A stretch of 10,321 nucleotides of DNA from Immundisolibacteraceae bacterium (GCA_016763355.1 JAESTY010000083.1:1-10321); one strand, 5' to 3'; shown: positions 1 to 7,990, counted from the stretch's first letter. Notes: generated by a model not told the origin, from the sequence alone. Program-made: numbers and translations.

Positions 1-534
1 ATAGCAACTGTCTATCCTGGCCAGTCAGGGATGAAGCAATATCGTCAATTTCACCAGCTGCTGCCACACCTCCACCCGGTAGGTTTTTTACAGTTCCCGT
101 AGTCAACGGCTGACCTGCTAACACCGCGCTACGTTCGACAAACCAGCAGCGGTAGATGGAACATCCTTGGCAACTAAGGTCGGCACAGTTGGTCGTAACA
201 CGGGTTCTAAAAGTTTTTCCACAATCTCGGCCGGCAAGTTAACGGCAACAGCGGCAGTCATTGCCGGTGAAACGTTGCCGATTGCCGGCTGAATATCAAC
301 CGGTTCCAGGTCATCAGCAATCTGGTCATCCTGCCCGCTTCCAGGTGCCACTGCAGTTTTGGCTGGCGTAGGAACGTCTTTTTTACCGCCACTAAGCTCC
401 TGTTGCTGACGCTGTAAAGTATCTGAGAAGCCTTTATTTTCTGGGGTTACAGCTGACTGGCTAGTTTGGTTAGCGACGGGTGTCGAAGGCAGTGAATCGA
501 TTGAAGGGATTTCTACAAACGTGGCTTGAATCAT
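1..534 (-). CDS. fliK: FliK, flagellar hook-length control protein (N-terminal part, frameshifted, cut by window edge)
   Basis: FliK is a secreted molecular ruler that sets hook length and, with FlhB, switches the export apparatus from hook to filament substrates. The identification rests mainly on position directly after fliJ in the order fliEFGHIJK. Composition also fits: a soluble, Pro/Gln/Thr/Ala-rich, low-complexity N-terminus with no membrane segment or cysteines, as usual for this poorly conserved half. The ATG at 532-534 opens a frame of 138 residues that stops at 118-120. In the -1 frame, reading continues without a stop from there to the left window edge, with FliK-like composition (for example FVERSAVLAGQPLTTG, then LPGGGVAAAG). 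One missing base near 140 would join the two parts, so this is either a real frameshift or a sequence error. The conserved C-terminal domain lies outside the window. No clear Shine-Dalgarno precedes the ATG. Confidence 0.72.
121..150 (-). other. Probable -1 frameshift position in fliK
   Basis: The first frame of fliK ends in the uncharacteristic residues NVARC and a TAG at 118-120. The -1 frame becomes plausible at about 142 and stays open to position 1. The run of three T on the coding strand (plus positions 140-142) is a simple candidate: a fourth T would give an uninterrupted frame reading AAGFVERSAVLAG. Further upstream the -1 frame is cysteine-rich and unnatural, which limits the shift to roughly this interval. 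I see no canonical slippery heptamer here, so programmed frameshifting is less likely than a mutation or base-call error. Confidence 0.65.
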
Positions 535-595
535 CTAATCAGCACCGAATAGGAAGGGGTAAATGGCAGTTACAGCGACTACGCCCTAATCACAA

Positions 596-611
596 TGCGA
601 ATTCCATGCCA
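596..611 (-). promoter_or_regulatory. Candidate sigma-54 (-24/-12) promoter for fliK
   Basis: Read on the minus strand, the site is TGGCATG, four bases, then TCGCA. The consensus is TGGCACG-N4-TTGCA. The invariant GG (609-610) and GC (597-598) are separated by exactly 10 bases, and only two positions differ from consensus. The start of transcription would fall near 585, giving a leader of about 50 nt before the fliK ATG. It lies in the 197-bp gap after fliJ, the only wide gap in the fliE-fliK run apart from the fliE-fliF spacer. A separate sigma-54 transcript beginning at fliK is, as I recall, known in Vibrio, which fits. No enhancer site was identified. Confidence 0.55.
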
Positions 612-728
612 TGTTATAGCGGCAAATAAAATGGACTGAATTGAAGCCAACATTCGACCCAATTTTGCTAACCGACTTCGCTAACCGTAGATCACCATCC
701 GCCGATTACTTTACGGCTGCTGCCATCG

Positions 729-1190
729 CTACCAGCTAGATATTGGACTCTGACCGCGCTGAAAGTCGTCTTGCTGTTCCTCTTCGAGGTTCTCCTCTAC
801 ACGCATTCCATGGCGTTGGTAACGATCTGATAGCTCCGACAAGGCGTCCACCTGCGAGTGGGCGGTCTGCCATGCCTTATGAGCTAACTGCCAGTCGCTC
901 TGCGCCCACTTCAATGCGGTAGCTTCTTTGTCAAGCGCACTCTCTATCTGAGCCACCATGCCACGGTAGTCGGTCAGATGTAGCATCGGCATGCCCTCAT
1001 TTAAGGCCTGATCCATTTTCACCAGATAGTTCTCACGATAGCCTTCTAATTTCTCCACTAGCTGTTGGCGTCGCGTACGATCCTGCTCGATCTGCTGCAG
1101 GCGCTCGCCCGCCTCGCGCTCACGTAACTGCTTTAATTTGATGATCGGTAATAGTTTCAAACGCCTTGTTCTGCTCTTTCCCAGGTTCAT
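729..1190 (-). CDS. fliJ: FliJ, flagellar export stalk/chaperone-escort protein
   Basis: FliJ is a small cytoplasmic coiled-coil protein that sits in the centre of the FliI ATPase ring, contacts FlhA and recycles export chaperones. The 153-residue product is close to the usual length of about 145-150. It is almost entirely charged, Gln- and Leu-rich helix: residues 15-65 (many R/E/Q, such as LKQLREREAGERLQQIEQD) and about 80-140 form the two arms of the expected antiparallel coiled coil. There is no signal peptide or membrane segment. It starts 28 bp after the fliI stop. The ATG is preceded by GGGAG at a spacing of about 9 nt, so this start looks right. Sequence conservation in FliJ is low, so the call leans on position, length and coiled-coil character together. 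Confidence 0.88.
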   Translation of the reverse strand: MNLGKSRTRRLKLLPIIKLKQLREREAGERLQQIEQDRTRRQQLVEKLEGYRENYLVKMDQALNEGMPMLHLTDYRGMVAQIESALDKEATALKWAQSDWQLAHKAWQTAHSQVDALSELSDRYQRHGMRVEENLEEEQQDDFQRGQSPISSW

Positions 1191-1218
1191 GCTGTTTTAC
1201 TCCCTATGCATTAAATGA

Positions 1219-2667
1219 CTATCGGCCCAAATTCGGTGCCATTGAGCCGATTTCAGAATCAGCATCAAGCCCCGCCTGTTGAGCCACTGGAGGTTGTTGT
1301 TCTTCGAGCAACTGCTGTAGTTCCAACAGTGACTGTTCAATCCCCACCCCTTCATGCATTTCTTGCCGTAAAAACTCCATTAACCGCGGATACATCGCCA
1401 CCGCATGGTCAAGCTCCGCATCCTGGCCGGCGCTGTAGGCGCCCACTCGAATCAGATCTGCGCTCTGTCGATACAGTGAAAATATTCTTTTAAATTTCAG
1501 CGCCAGTGCCTGCTGGCTTCTATCGGCCACCACCGGCATCACCCGACTAATTGATGCTTCGATATCAATAGCCGGATAGTGGCCTGCTTCGGCAAACTCC
1601 CGTGACAACACAATATGGCCATCGAGCACCGACCGAGCGGCCTCGGCCAATGGATCAGCAGTCTCTTCACCCTCGGTCAATACGGTGTATATCGCCGTAA
1701 TACCGCCCCTGCCCTGGTCACCATTGCCGGCCCGTTCGACCAACTGGCCCAGGCGGGCAAATACCGAAGGCGGATATCCTTTACTAGCCGGAGGTTCGCC
1801 GATTGACAGCGCGACCTCACGCTGAGCCTGGCAATATCGAGTTAACGAATCCATCAACAACAAAACCCGTTGACCCGCGTCACGAAAATACTCTGCAATC
1901 GCAGTGGCTCTTTCAGCGGCCCGGATTCTACTCACCGGCGATAAATCAGCCGGCGCAGCAACTACCACCGCATTGTCCATACCCTGCGCTGCGCGCACTG
2001 AGTCAACAAATTCTCGAACTTCTCGACCGCGCTCGCCAATCAGGCCAACTACCACCACATCGGCGCGAGCAAACTGGGTCATCATGCCAAGCAGTACACT
2101 TTTACCGGCTCCAGCCGGCGCAAATAAGCCCAGTCTCTGACCGCTACCCACAGCCAACAGGCTATTAATGCTACGCACGCCAACATCAAGCGGTTGATTC
2201 ACCGGTATACGTTTTAGGGGGTTCAAATTACGCCCACCAATGGGCACCCGGTTGAGGGTCCGTATTGGGCCACCACCATCTAGCGGAGAACCCTGAAAAT
2301 CAATCACTCGACCCAATAACGCACTACCCACGGCAACCCGTTCATTGCCGATGACTGGCACCACTCGTGCACCTGGGCTTAAGCCTACCGGTTGCCCTAG
2401 CGGCATCAAAAATAGCTTTTCATCGGCAAAGCCGACGACTTCCGCATCCATCATTTTGCCGCTATCGGTCTCTACCCGGCAGCGTCGTCCGATAGCTGCC
2501 TTGCAACCCTCAGCTTCGAGGGTAAAGCCAACCATTCGAGTCAACCTGCCCTGAATCAACATGCCATCGCTGCGCAGCACCCGTGCCTGCATGCGCAGCA
2601 ATTGTTCGTGAAAAAACTGGTTACCGGGTTGCCATTCAGGCCCGGTAGTCGATGTTGGCAAACTCAT
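1219..2667 (-). CDS. fliI: FliI, flagellum-specific export ATPase
   Basis: FliI hydrolyses ATP at the base of the flagellar type III export gate to help unfold and load substrates; it forms a hexamer with FliJ in its centre and is held by FliH. The 482-residue protein has the F1-beta-like layout: an N-terminal beta-barrel (about 30-110), then the ATPase core. Walker A is APAGAGKS at 183-190, the catalytic glutamate is in GERGREV (E212), and Walker B is VLLLMDS (D273). EPPASKGYPPSVFARL at 291-306 and the SR pair at 374-375, whose arginine fits the arginine finger, are typical of the flagellar/T3SS ATPase family. The C-terminal helical domain ends in a Gln/Glu/Pro-rich tail (about 450-482) that makes the protein some 20-30 residues longer than most FliI. 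GGAAGA lies about 8 nt before the ATG. The fliH stop is 44 bp upstream. Confidence 0.97.
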   Translation of the reverse strand: MSLPTSTTGPEWQPGNQFFHEQLLRMQARVLRSDGMLIQGRLTRMVGFTLEAEGCKAAIGRRCRVETDSGKMMDAEVVGFADEKLFLMPLGQPVGLSPGARVVPVIGNERVAVGSALLGRVIDFQGSPLDGGGPIRTLNRVPIGGRNLNPLKRIPVNQPLDVGVRSINSLLAVGSGQRLGLFAPAGAGKSVLLGMMTQFARADVVVVGLIGERGREVREFVDSVRAAQGMDNAVVVAAPADLSPVSRIRAAERATAIAEYFRDAGQRVLLLMDSLTRYCQAQREVALSIGEPPASKGYPPSVFARLGQLVERAGNGDQGRGGITAIYTVLTEGEETADPLAEAARSVLDGHIVLSREFAEAGHYPAIDIEASISRVMPVVADRSQQALALKFKRIFSLYRQSADLIRVGAYSAGQDAELDHAVAMYPRLMEFLRQEMHEGVGIEQSLLELQQLLEEQQPPVAQQAGLDADSEIGSMAPNLGR

Positions 2668-2711
2668 GGGAAATTCTTCCAGACCAAAACACTGTTTAAA
2701 AACATCGGTTA

Positions 2712-3383
2712 TTAATCCGCCAACGAGGGATCTTCATCCAGCAGTGTTGCCAACAAGTTTTTTAACCGGGCATCCAGCCCCAGATCCACCCTGGAAAGAG
2801 GGCCAATCACTCGGCACTCGCCGGGGGGCAGCTGCAAGTCAGCGACTAGCGACCAGTCAGCAATCGACGGATCATCGGCCTGAAGCCGTTCAATTAATTT
2901 GAAATCCTCAGGATTTAACACCACCTGCGGTCGGTCATTATTCATCGGCAACTGGGCAAGTGCTGCGCTGATAATCGGCACTAACCGAGCTGGTTCCATA
3001 TCCAGTTCGCGCTGCAATAGTTGGCCCGCTAGTCTCACAGCGAGTGAGGCAACACCCTCCAAAACCTGATTATCCAGATCTAGTAAAGGCTGATGCAGAT
3101 GATTCATCAGCGATTGCAATCGCTGAAGGTCTTTTTCGGAATTCGCTAATCCCTGCTCTTCACCACGGCTGATTCCCTGTTCCAAACCCTCTGCATAAGC
3201 TTCTCGCTTTAGCGAAGCCAGATCTTTTTCTTCCGCCGGCGCCTTGTTCTTGGTCACCAGTGTTCTTCTAGTTGTGGTCAGCTGAGGCATATCCATTTTT
3301 ACCGCCTGGCCAGTAAGACCACCGCTAAACTGGCTTCGCTCGCCCAACTCGTTCTGCATCGATTCAGCACCTGCGCTAGACAT
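2712..3383 (-). CDS. fliH: FliH, flagellar export ATPase regulator/stator
   Basis: FliH dimerises, binds FliI and links it to the C-ring protein FliN, holding the ATPase under the export gate. The preferred start is the ATG at 3381-3383, giving 223 residues. It overlaps the fliG stop by 8 nt and follows GGTGAAG at a proper distance, which suggests translational coupling. A longer frame opens only with a TTG at 3425 and would overlap fliG by 50 bp. In the 223-residue numbering, residues 66, 70, 74 and 78 are glycines in a perfect run of GxxxG repeats (EGLEQGISRGEEQG), the hallmark of the FliH central helix. The second half (about 100-220) is the V-ATPase-E-like domain, with PGECRVIGPLSRVDLGLDARL near its end. 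The N-terminus is Ser/Gly/Gln-rich and probably disordered. Confidence 0.93.
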   Translation of the reverse strand: MSSAGAESMQNELGERSQFSGGLTGQAVKMDMPQLTTTRRTLVTKNKAPAEEKDLASLKREAYAEGLEQGISRGEEQGLANSEKDLQRLQSLMNHLHQPLLDLDNQVLEGVASLAVRLAGQLLQRELDMEPARLVPIISAALAQLPMNNDRPQVVLNPEDFKLIERLQADDPSIADWSLVADLQLPPGECRVIGPLSRVDLGLDARLKNLLATLLDEDPSLAD

Positions 3384-4362
3384 ATTCTTCACCGCCGGCG
3401 CCGTAGGAGATTTCACCCGCGTCAATCAGCCTGCGGGAAACGACTAAAATTTCTTTCTGTGCGGCCTCAACCTCCGCTAACCGCACCGGTCCTTTAGCCT
3501 CCAAATCCTCACGTAATAAATCTGCCGCTCGAGTCGACATGTTAGAGAATATTTTCTCTTTCAAGCCTTCCGAAGCGCCTTTTAATGCCAGTAATAATGG
3601 CTCAGAAGAGACTTCCCGCATTAGCGATTGAATACCCTTATCATCAAGTTCGTTAAGGTTTTCGAACACAAACATTAATTCCTCAATGCCTTCGCCAATA
3701 GAAGCATCAATTCCCTTGATCTGTTCCAGCAGGTCAGCACTAAGCGAACCCTCGAGATTGTTAACAATCTCCGCGGCAACCTTAACCCCACCTGCTGCCG
3801 ACGCTTTATTACCCTTGTTACTAGAAAAAGTTTGTTCCAGCACCTCACTAAGTTCATGCAATGCTCTTTCCTGCACACCATCGAGTGTTGCCATGCGCAT
3901 CAACACATCACTGGCCGCTACGCGGTTCATCTGCGCCAGCACATCGGCGGCCTGATCTCGTTCCAGGTAGGCCAGCACAATCGCGATGATCTGTGGATGC
4001 TCAAGTTTGAGCACATCCGCAATCGCCGAAGGGTCCATCCAGCGCAACATATCTAACCCGGTGGTGTCACTACCGCTAAAAATACGGTCGATCATATTGC
4101 GGGCTTTCTCTTCACCCAGAGCCTGTTGCAATACGTCTTTTACAAAAGCATTAGCCTCAATGCCCACTGAAGTTGCAACCTCAGCCTGGCCACAAAACCC
4201 GCTGACTATGTCGTTGACCTCGTCCTGGCTAACTCGGCCCATCGAAGTCATCGCCCGGCCAAGTTGCTGCACCTCGGTCGGACTCATATATTTCATTACT
4301 GATGCAGCTGACTTCTCACCCATGGTGAGCATCAATACCGCCGCTTTTTCGACTCCATTCAT
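3376..4362 (-). CDS. fliG: FliG, flagellar motor switch/rotor protein
   Basis: FliG forms the rotor ring that binds FliF by its N-terminal domain, FliM by its middle domain and the MotA (or PomA) stator by its C-terminal domain; it is essential for torque. The 328 residues match the usual length. The EHPQ motif of the middle domain is at 121-124, a Gly/Ala hinge is near 185-195, and the C-terminal domain begins about 205 (LMFVFENL at 229-236). The charged residues of the torque helix align with those known in E. coli FliG (K264, R281, D288, D289, R297): here K261, R278, E285, D286 and R294, all conserved in charge. It follows fliF by 43 bp. AGGA lies about 10 nt before the ATG. Its 3' end overlaps the fliH start by 8 nt. 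Confidence 0.97.
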   Translation of the reverse strand: MNGVEKAAVLMLTMGEKSAASVMKYMSPTEVQQLGRAMTSMGRVSQDEVNDIVSGFCGQAEVATSVGIEANAFVKDVLQQALGEEKARNMIDRIFSGSDTTGLDMLRWMDPSAIADVLKLEHPQIIAIVLAYLERDQAADVLAQMNRVAASDVLMRMATLDGVQERALHELSEVLEQTFSSNKGNKASAAGGVKVAAEIVNNLEGSLSADLLEQIKGIDASIGEGIEELMFVFENLNELDDKGIQSLMREVSSEPLLLALKGASEGLKEKIFSNMSTRAADLLREDLEAKGPVRLAEVEAAQKEILVVSRRLIDAGEISYGAGGEEYV

Positions 4363-4405
4363 ACTGTCATTTTCCTGTCCTGATCCTTCTAAATAAAACT
4401 GCTAG

Positions 4406-5956
4406 CTAGGTATCACTCTCAATCCATTCCTTAACTACCTGAGAAACTTTCTTCGGGTCCGTATCCGCCAGATTACGAACCAGCTCCAGTTGCTCTACCT
4501 CCGCCGTAGGCAGCGCCTGTTGACTAGCGGCGGCTGCAACCATTTCAAGGTCTGGTGCCGCTGGCGCTATCTGCTGTGGTGGTGGCATTTCTGACAAACG
4601 CTTTGAAACTGGACGCAACACCATAAACACCAGTACTAACAACACGAGCACACCCAGGGACTGTTTAATCACACCCGGCACCCAGCCCTGTTCCCAGATT
4701 GGCACCTCGACTACTGCCGCGATCTCCGGTTGCAAGAACTTCATGTTGGTCAAACTCAGGGTGTCACCACGCTTTGGATCAAGACCTACCGCCTCTTTAA
4801 CCAGAGATTCAATACGCGCTAGTTGATCCTCCTCCATCGGCGCAGGGTCACCATCGTCAACCGCCATGTAATTCACCAACACCGCTACCGATAACCGCTT
4901 AATAGCACCACTGGCGCTACGGGTATGGCGCACGGTTCGATTAATTTCATAATTGACCACACTGCTACGCTGACTGTTACCGCCTTCATCCAGGGGAGAC
5001 GCAACCACCTGAGAGCCAGGCGGACTATTGCTCAGCGACCCTGGAATACCACCAACCAGCGAACCTCCGCCAGACTGCTGAGACTGGCTCTGCTCGCTGC
5101 GCACTGTTTTGCGCTCAGGGTCATACTGCTCGGCAGCCTCGTCTACTTCGGTAAAATCAAGTTCGGCATGAACCTGAGCCCGCACACCATCGAGTCCAAC
5201 CACCGGAATCAAAATACTTTCAATACGCCGCGCCAACTGGTCTTCGACCCGCTGGGTATAGCTAAGCTGACCATCCGACATGGCTAATGCGCTATTGCCT
5301 TTAGAACCACTTAATAGCCGGCCACGATGATCCAGTACGGTGACTCGAGCTGCGGTCATTTCCGGCACGCTGGCCGCAATCAGCCGAGCAATTGAAGCAG
5401 CAACTACCTCATCTATCTGATATCCGGGCAATGGCCGCAGCAGTACCGAAGCAGTTGGCAGCGAACGGCGTTTGGCGAAAGGACTCGATCGGGGAATCGC
5501 CAGGTGTACTCGGCTAGATGAAATACCGGCCATCGCATTAATGGAACGTTGTAGCTCACCTTCCATAGCTCGTTGCAGACGGGCATTTTCCAATGCCTGG
5601 CTAGTGCCGTAACCCTGCTGATCCATCATTTCGAAGCCGCGGTCACCGCCACCAACACCCTGACCCGCCATTGCCTGGCGCGCCGTCGCATGTTGATCAG
5701 CCGGCACCTGAATAGCACCGCTACCGACCTCCATCTGGTACTCAATATTGGCTCTGCTCAGCGCTGCGACCAGTTCCGATGCCTCCCGGTCGGTCTGCGG
5801 GGTATAAAGGGTTCGCCATGCAGGCTGGCCCATCCAGGTCATCACCACCACACTTAGCGCAATCGCCGCCGCAATGACAATCATTAAACTGATTTGACGA
5901 CTCACCGGCAATCCGGAGAGTCCTTCTAATGTTGCTCCAAGACCTTTTTCAGCCAC
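4406..5956 (-). CDS. fliF: FliF, flagellar MS-ring protein
   Basis: FliF assembles the MS ring in the inner membrane, the platform on which the switch, export gate and rod are built. The 516-residue product has the expected topology: a cytoplasmic N-terminus, transmembrane helix 1 at about 23-42, a large periplasmic part with ring-building (YscJ-like) motifs at about 45-215, a Ser/Gly/Gln-rich loop near 285-330 within the RBM3/beta-collar region, transmembrane helix 2 at about 432-448, and a cytoplasmic tail. The last 30 residues (LVRNLADTDPKKVSQVVKEW) are the conserved FliG-binding segment. The start is a GTG at 5954-5956; an in-frame TAA lies two codons upstream, so no longer form is possible, and GGGGTG precedes it by about 8 nt. 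It is somewhat shorter than enterobacterial FliF (about 560). The 142-bp gap to fliE holds no promoter I could support. Confidence 0.97.
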   Translation of the reverse strand: MAEKGLGATLEGLSGLPVSRQISLMIVIAAAIALSVVVMTWMGQPAWRTLYTPQTDREASELVAALSRANIEYQMEVGSGAIQVPADQHATARQAMAGQGVGGGDRGFEMMDQQGYGTSQALENARLQRAMEGELQRSINAMAGISSSRVHLAIPRSSPFAKRRSLPTASVLLRPLPGYQIDEVVAASIARLIAASVPEMTAARVTVLDHRGRLLSGSKGNSALAMSDGQLSYTQRVEDQLARRIESILIPVVGLDGVRAQVHAELDFTEVDEAAEQYDPERKTVRSEQSQSQQSGGGSLVGGIPGSLSNSPPGSQVVASPLDEGGNSQRSSVVNYEINRTVRHTRSASGAIKRLSVAVLVNYMAVDDGDPAPMEEDQLARIESLVKEAVGLDPKRGDTLSLTNMKFLQPEIAAVVEVPIWEQGWVPGVIKQSLGVLVLLVLVFMVLRPVSKRLSEMPPPQQIAPAAPDLEMVAAAASQQALPTAEVEQLELVRNLADTDPKKVSQVVKEWIESDT

Positions 5957-6098
5957 CCGTTAACACCCCATTTTGTGCATGCAGGACAACCGTCGACCCG
6001 GAACCCCAGGAGGCGGGCCCTGCTTTTTTATTTGTGGTTATAAAATTCATTTATTCAAACAATGACCAATTTGCTACTCGCGTTGCGCATTAATACGC

Positions 6099-6446
6099 TT
6101 AGATTGGAATCCGCATAATTTCTTCATAGGCGCTAACCACCCGATTACGGACCTGTAATAACGATTGAAAAGAAATTTCTGATTTCTGACCGGCAATCAT
6201 CACTTCAGCCAAACTGACATTCTCGTCGCCCTGCAAAAACCGATCCTGCAACTGGCCAGCATTTTTTTGCGCCGCATTAACCTTATCCAGGGACTCGGTC
6301 AACAGCGCACTAAAGCCCTCCGTCGGCTTAATTCCATCAACACCTTTAGCCTGGTCAAGGGAGGGTATTTCCACCCGCCCTTCGGCAAGAATGGTGCGCA
6401 TTTGGGCTAACACCGTGTCAACGCTCACCGGAGTTATTGAACTCAT
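6099..6446 (-). CDS. fliE: FliE, flagellar hook-basal body / MS-ring-rod junction protein
   Basis: FliE joins the MS ring and export gate to the proximal rod and is an early substrate of the flagellar export apparatus. The 115 residues fit the family length of about 100-115. The second half carries the conserved part: FSALLTESLDKVNAAQKNAG, then DENVSLAEVMIAGQKSEISF (near 75-94) and LLQVRNRVVSAYEEIMRIPI ending the protein. There is no cleaved signal peptide, as expected for a type III substrate. The ATG has GAGG at 6455-6458, 8 nt upstream. It starts 78 bp after the stop of the fleR-like gene and probably shares its transcript. A near match to a sigma-54 element overlapping this ribosome site was rejected (see rejected list). 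Confidence 0.95.
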   Translation of the reverse strand: MSSITPVSVDTVLAQMRTILAEGRVEIPSLDQAKGVDGIKPTEGFSALLTESLDKVNAAQKNAGQLQDRFLQGDENVSLAEVMIAGQKSEISFQSLLQVRNRVVSAYEEIMRIPI

Positions 6447-6524
6447 CGTTGATGCCTCAAGAAGGTGGCCAGATTCGACAAATCAAAGTCGCTGATCGTT
6501 ATTGGTTTATTAAGCATCATTTGG

Positions 6525-7928
6525 TTAATGAGCCGCACGCCGAGATCGGGGTAGTTCGACACCCTGTTCGCGTAACCGGGCCAGCTTGTAACGAAGGGTT
6601 CGCTCACTTATCCCTAAATAACCAGCCGCCGCTTTACGGGTACGGCAACTGCCCAGCGCATCAATCAATCTTTGCTGCTCCTGGTCTCGTAAACTGTCGC
6701 GCAAAGAAGCGCCAGACATACCCACGTGATCTATAGAACCTGACTGAGCCTTGGCCATCACATGAATACTCTCTAGCGGCTCCACATAGGCAACCGGCTC
6801 ATCAACACAAGGATCAAACTGCAGGTGGTAGCCACGGATGGGCTGGTCGTCAGCCAAAATCAGCGATCTTTGAATCAGGTTTTCCAACTCTCGAACATTG
6901 CCTGGCCAGCTATGGCCTAACATCCGATTGGCTGCTTCCGGGGTCAGTCGACTCACCGGTTCTCCATATTTGAGTAACATCGCTTCTGCCAGCGGAATAA
7001 TATCCGCCGGGCGTTCCGCCAGTGACTGCATACGCAGTGGAAATACACTCAAACGAAAATATAGATCTTCACGGAACTGGCCATCACGTACCGTGGCAGG
7101 CAGGTCCCGGTTGGAAGTGGCGATAATCCGCAGATCCAGCTTGACCACTCCACGGCTGCCCAATCGCTCGACCTCGCGTTCCTGCAGCACTCGAAGCAAT
7201 TTGGCCTGCAAGTCGAGGCTCATTTCTGAAATTTCATCCAGTAAAAGTGTGCCCCCCTGGGCCTGTTCAAACTTGCCCGGAGTAGCCTGCAGCGCGTTGG
7301 TGAAAGCACCTTTTTCATAACCAAATAGAGTCGCTTCGAGCATCGACGATGGAATGGCTGCGCAGTTAATCGCGACAAAAGGACCATTTAACCGTGCCGA
7401 TTGCTGATGGATGAAACGTGCCATTACCTCCTTACCGCAGCCACTCGGGCCCGTGATTAGCACTGTCGCATCGGTTATCGCCACCCGTCGGGCCAGCGCT
7501 ACCAATTCTTTGCTAGAGGTGGCCATAGCGATCATGCCACTTTGTTCGTCAGGCACGACTTCCATGGCCGGGAAATGGGTTTCAACTGCAGTTAGCAGTT
7601 CCTGTGTCGTTACCGGCTTAATTAGATAGTCCACCGCACCATCACGCATGGCCTCAACTGCCTGACGAATGTTGGCGTATCCACTAATCATTAACACCGG
7701 CAAGGGTCGAGCCAGTAAACGACTCTGCTGCAAAAACTCGTGGCCCGACATGGGGCTCATGAATTCATCACATAACACCAGGGCCACATCGTTCTGCTCC
7801 AAAATAGCCAGACCAGCAACGCCATCGGCGGCGGTCAGTACCGAATATCCAACGGAGGTCAACGCGGCCTCATAAAGCTCACGCAATGTGTCATCGTCTT
7901 CAATCACCAGCAGGTATCGGTCGCTCAT
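6525..7928 (-). CDS. fleR: FleR/FlrC-type sigma-54-dependent response regulator of flagellar genes
   Basis: This NtrC-type activator should bind upstream of middle flagellar promoters and use ATP to open sigma-54 polymerase complexes. I set the start at the ATG at 7926-7928 (467 residues, MSDRYLLVIEDD), because the frame-opening ATG at 7961 would lie only about 3 nt after the predicted transcription start. AAGGA (7941-7945) lies 12 nt before the chosen start. With this start the phospho-acceptor is D54, the number known for FlrC and NtrC. Receiver: E10, D11, D12, D54, S82, K104. AAA+ domain: Walker A GPSGCGKE (160-167), GAFTNA (207-212) in place of GAFTGA, Walker B LLLDE ending at 232, arginines R286 and R292. 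Fis-type helix-turn-helix near 429-449, with ISERTLRYKLARLREQG as in FleR/FlrC. Placement just before fliE is the FleR/FlrC position. The kinase gene fleS/flrB expected upstream is missing here. Confidence 0.88.
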   Translation of the reverse strand: MSDRYLLVIEDDDTLRELYEAALTSVGYSVLTAADGVAGLAILEQNDVALVLCDEFMSPMSGHEFLQQSRLLARPLPVLMISGYANIRQAVEAMRDGAVDYLIKPVTTQELLTAVETHFPAMEVVPDEQSGMIAMATSSKELVALARRVAITDATVLITGPSGCGKEVMARFIHQQSARLNGPFVAINCAAIPSSMLEATLFGYEKGAFTNALQATPGKFEQAQGGTLLLDEISEMSLDLQAKLLRVLQEREVERLGSRGVVKLDLRIIATSNRDLPATVRDGQFREDLYFRLSVFPLRMQSLAERPADIIPLAEAMLLKYGEPVSRLTPEAANRMLGHSWPGNVRELENLIQRSLILADDQPIRGYHLQFDPCVDEPVAYVEPLESIHVMAKAQSGSIDHVGMSGASLRDSLRDQEQQRLIDALGSCRTRKAAAGYLGISERTLRYKLARLREQGVELPRSRRAAH

Positions 7929-7974
7929 AGCAATTTTTTTTCCTTGGGCTAAGGTCTCCATCGCCTAAGGAATT

Positions 7975-7990
7975 AGCAAGGACCGTGCCC
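7975..7990 (-). promoter_or_regulatory. Sigma-54 (-24/-12) promoter for the fleR-fliE operon
   Basis: The minus strand reads GGGCACG, four bases, TTGCT. It differs from the consensus TGGCACG-N4-TTGCW only at the first T. The GG (7988-7989) and GC (7976-7977) are separated by exactly 10 bases. Transcription would begin near 7964, giving a 36-nt leader to the ATG at 7928. This argues against the ATG at 7961. An AT-rich stretch (about 8012-8090) lies upstream, where an activator or bending protein could act, but I recognise no specific enhancer. In Pseudomonas and Vibrio the fleSR/flrBC operon is sigma-54 dependent and driven by FleQ/FlrA, so the same is inferred here. Confidence 0.8.

Noticed and set aside
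3384..3425. Longer FliH starting at TTG (3425).
   Set aside because: It needs a rare start, overlaps fliG by 50 bp and has no ribosome site. The ATG at 3383 has GGTGAAG upstream and a normal 8-nt overlap.
3675..4396. Open frames in other phases within fliG, fliI, fliF and the regulator.
   Set aside because: They overlap strongly supported genes, lack ribosome sites and have compositions typical of frame shadows.
6001..6040. GC-rich segment followed by TTTTTT on the plus strand, resembling a terminator.
   Set aside because: The best stem I could find (CAGG/CCTG) is only 4 bp, and there is no plus-strand gene for it to end.
6457..6471. TGGCCACCTTCTTGA on the minus strand as a sigma-54 promoter for fliE.
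   Set aside because: The -12 element ends in GA, not GC, and the transcript would start inside the fliE ATG. The same bases supply the GAGG ribosome site, so the likeness is probably accidental.
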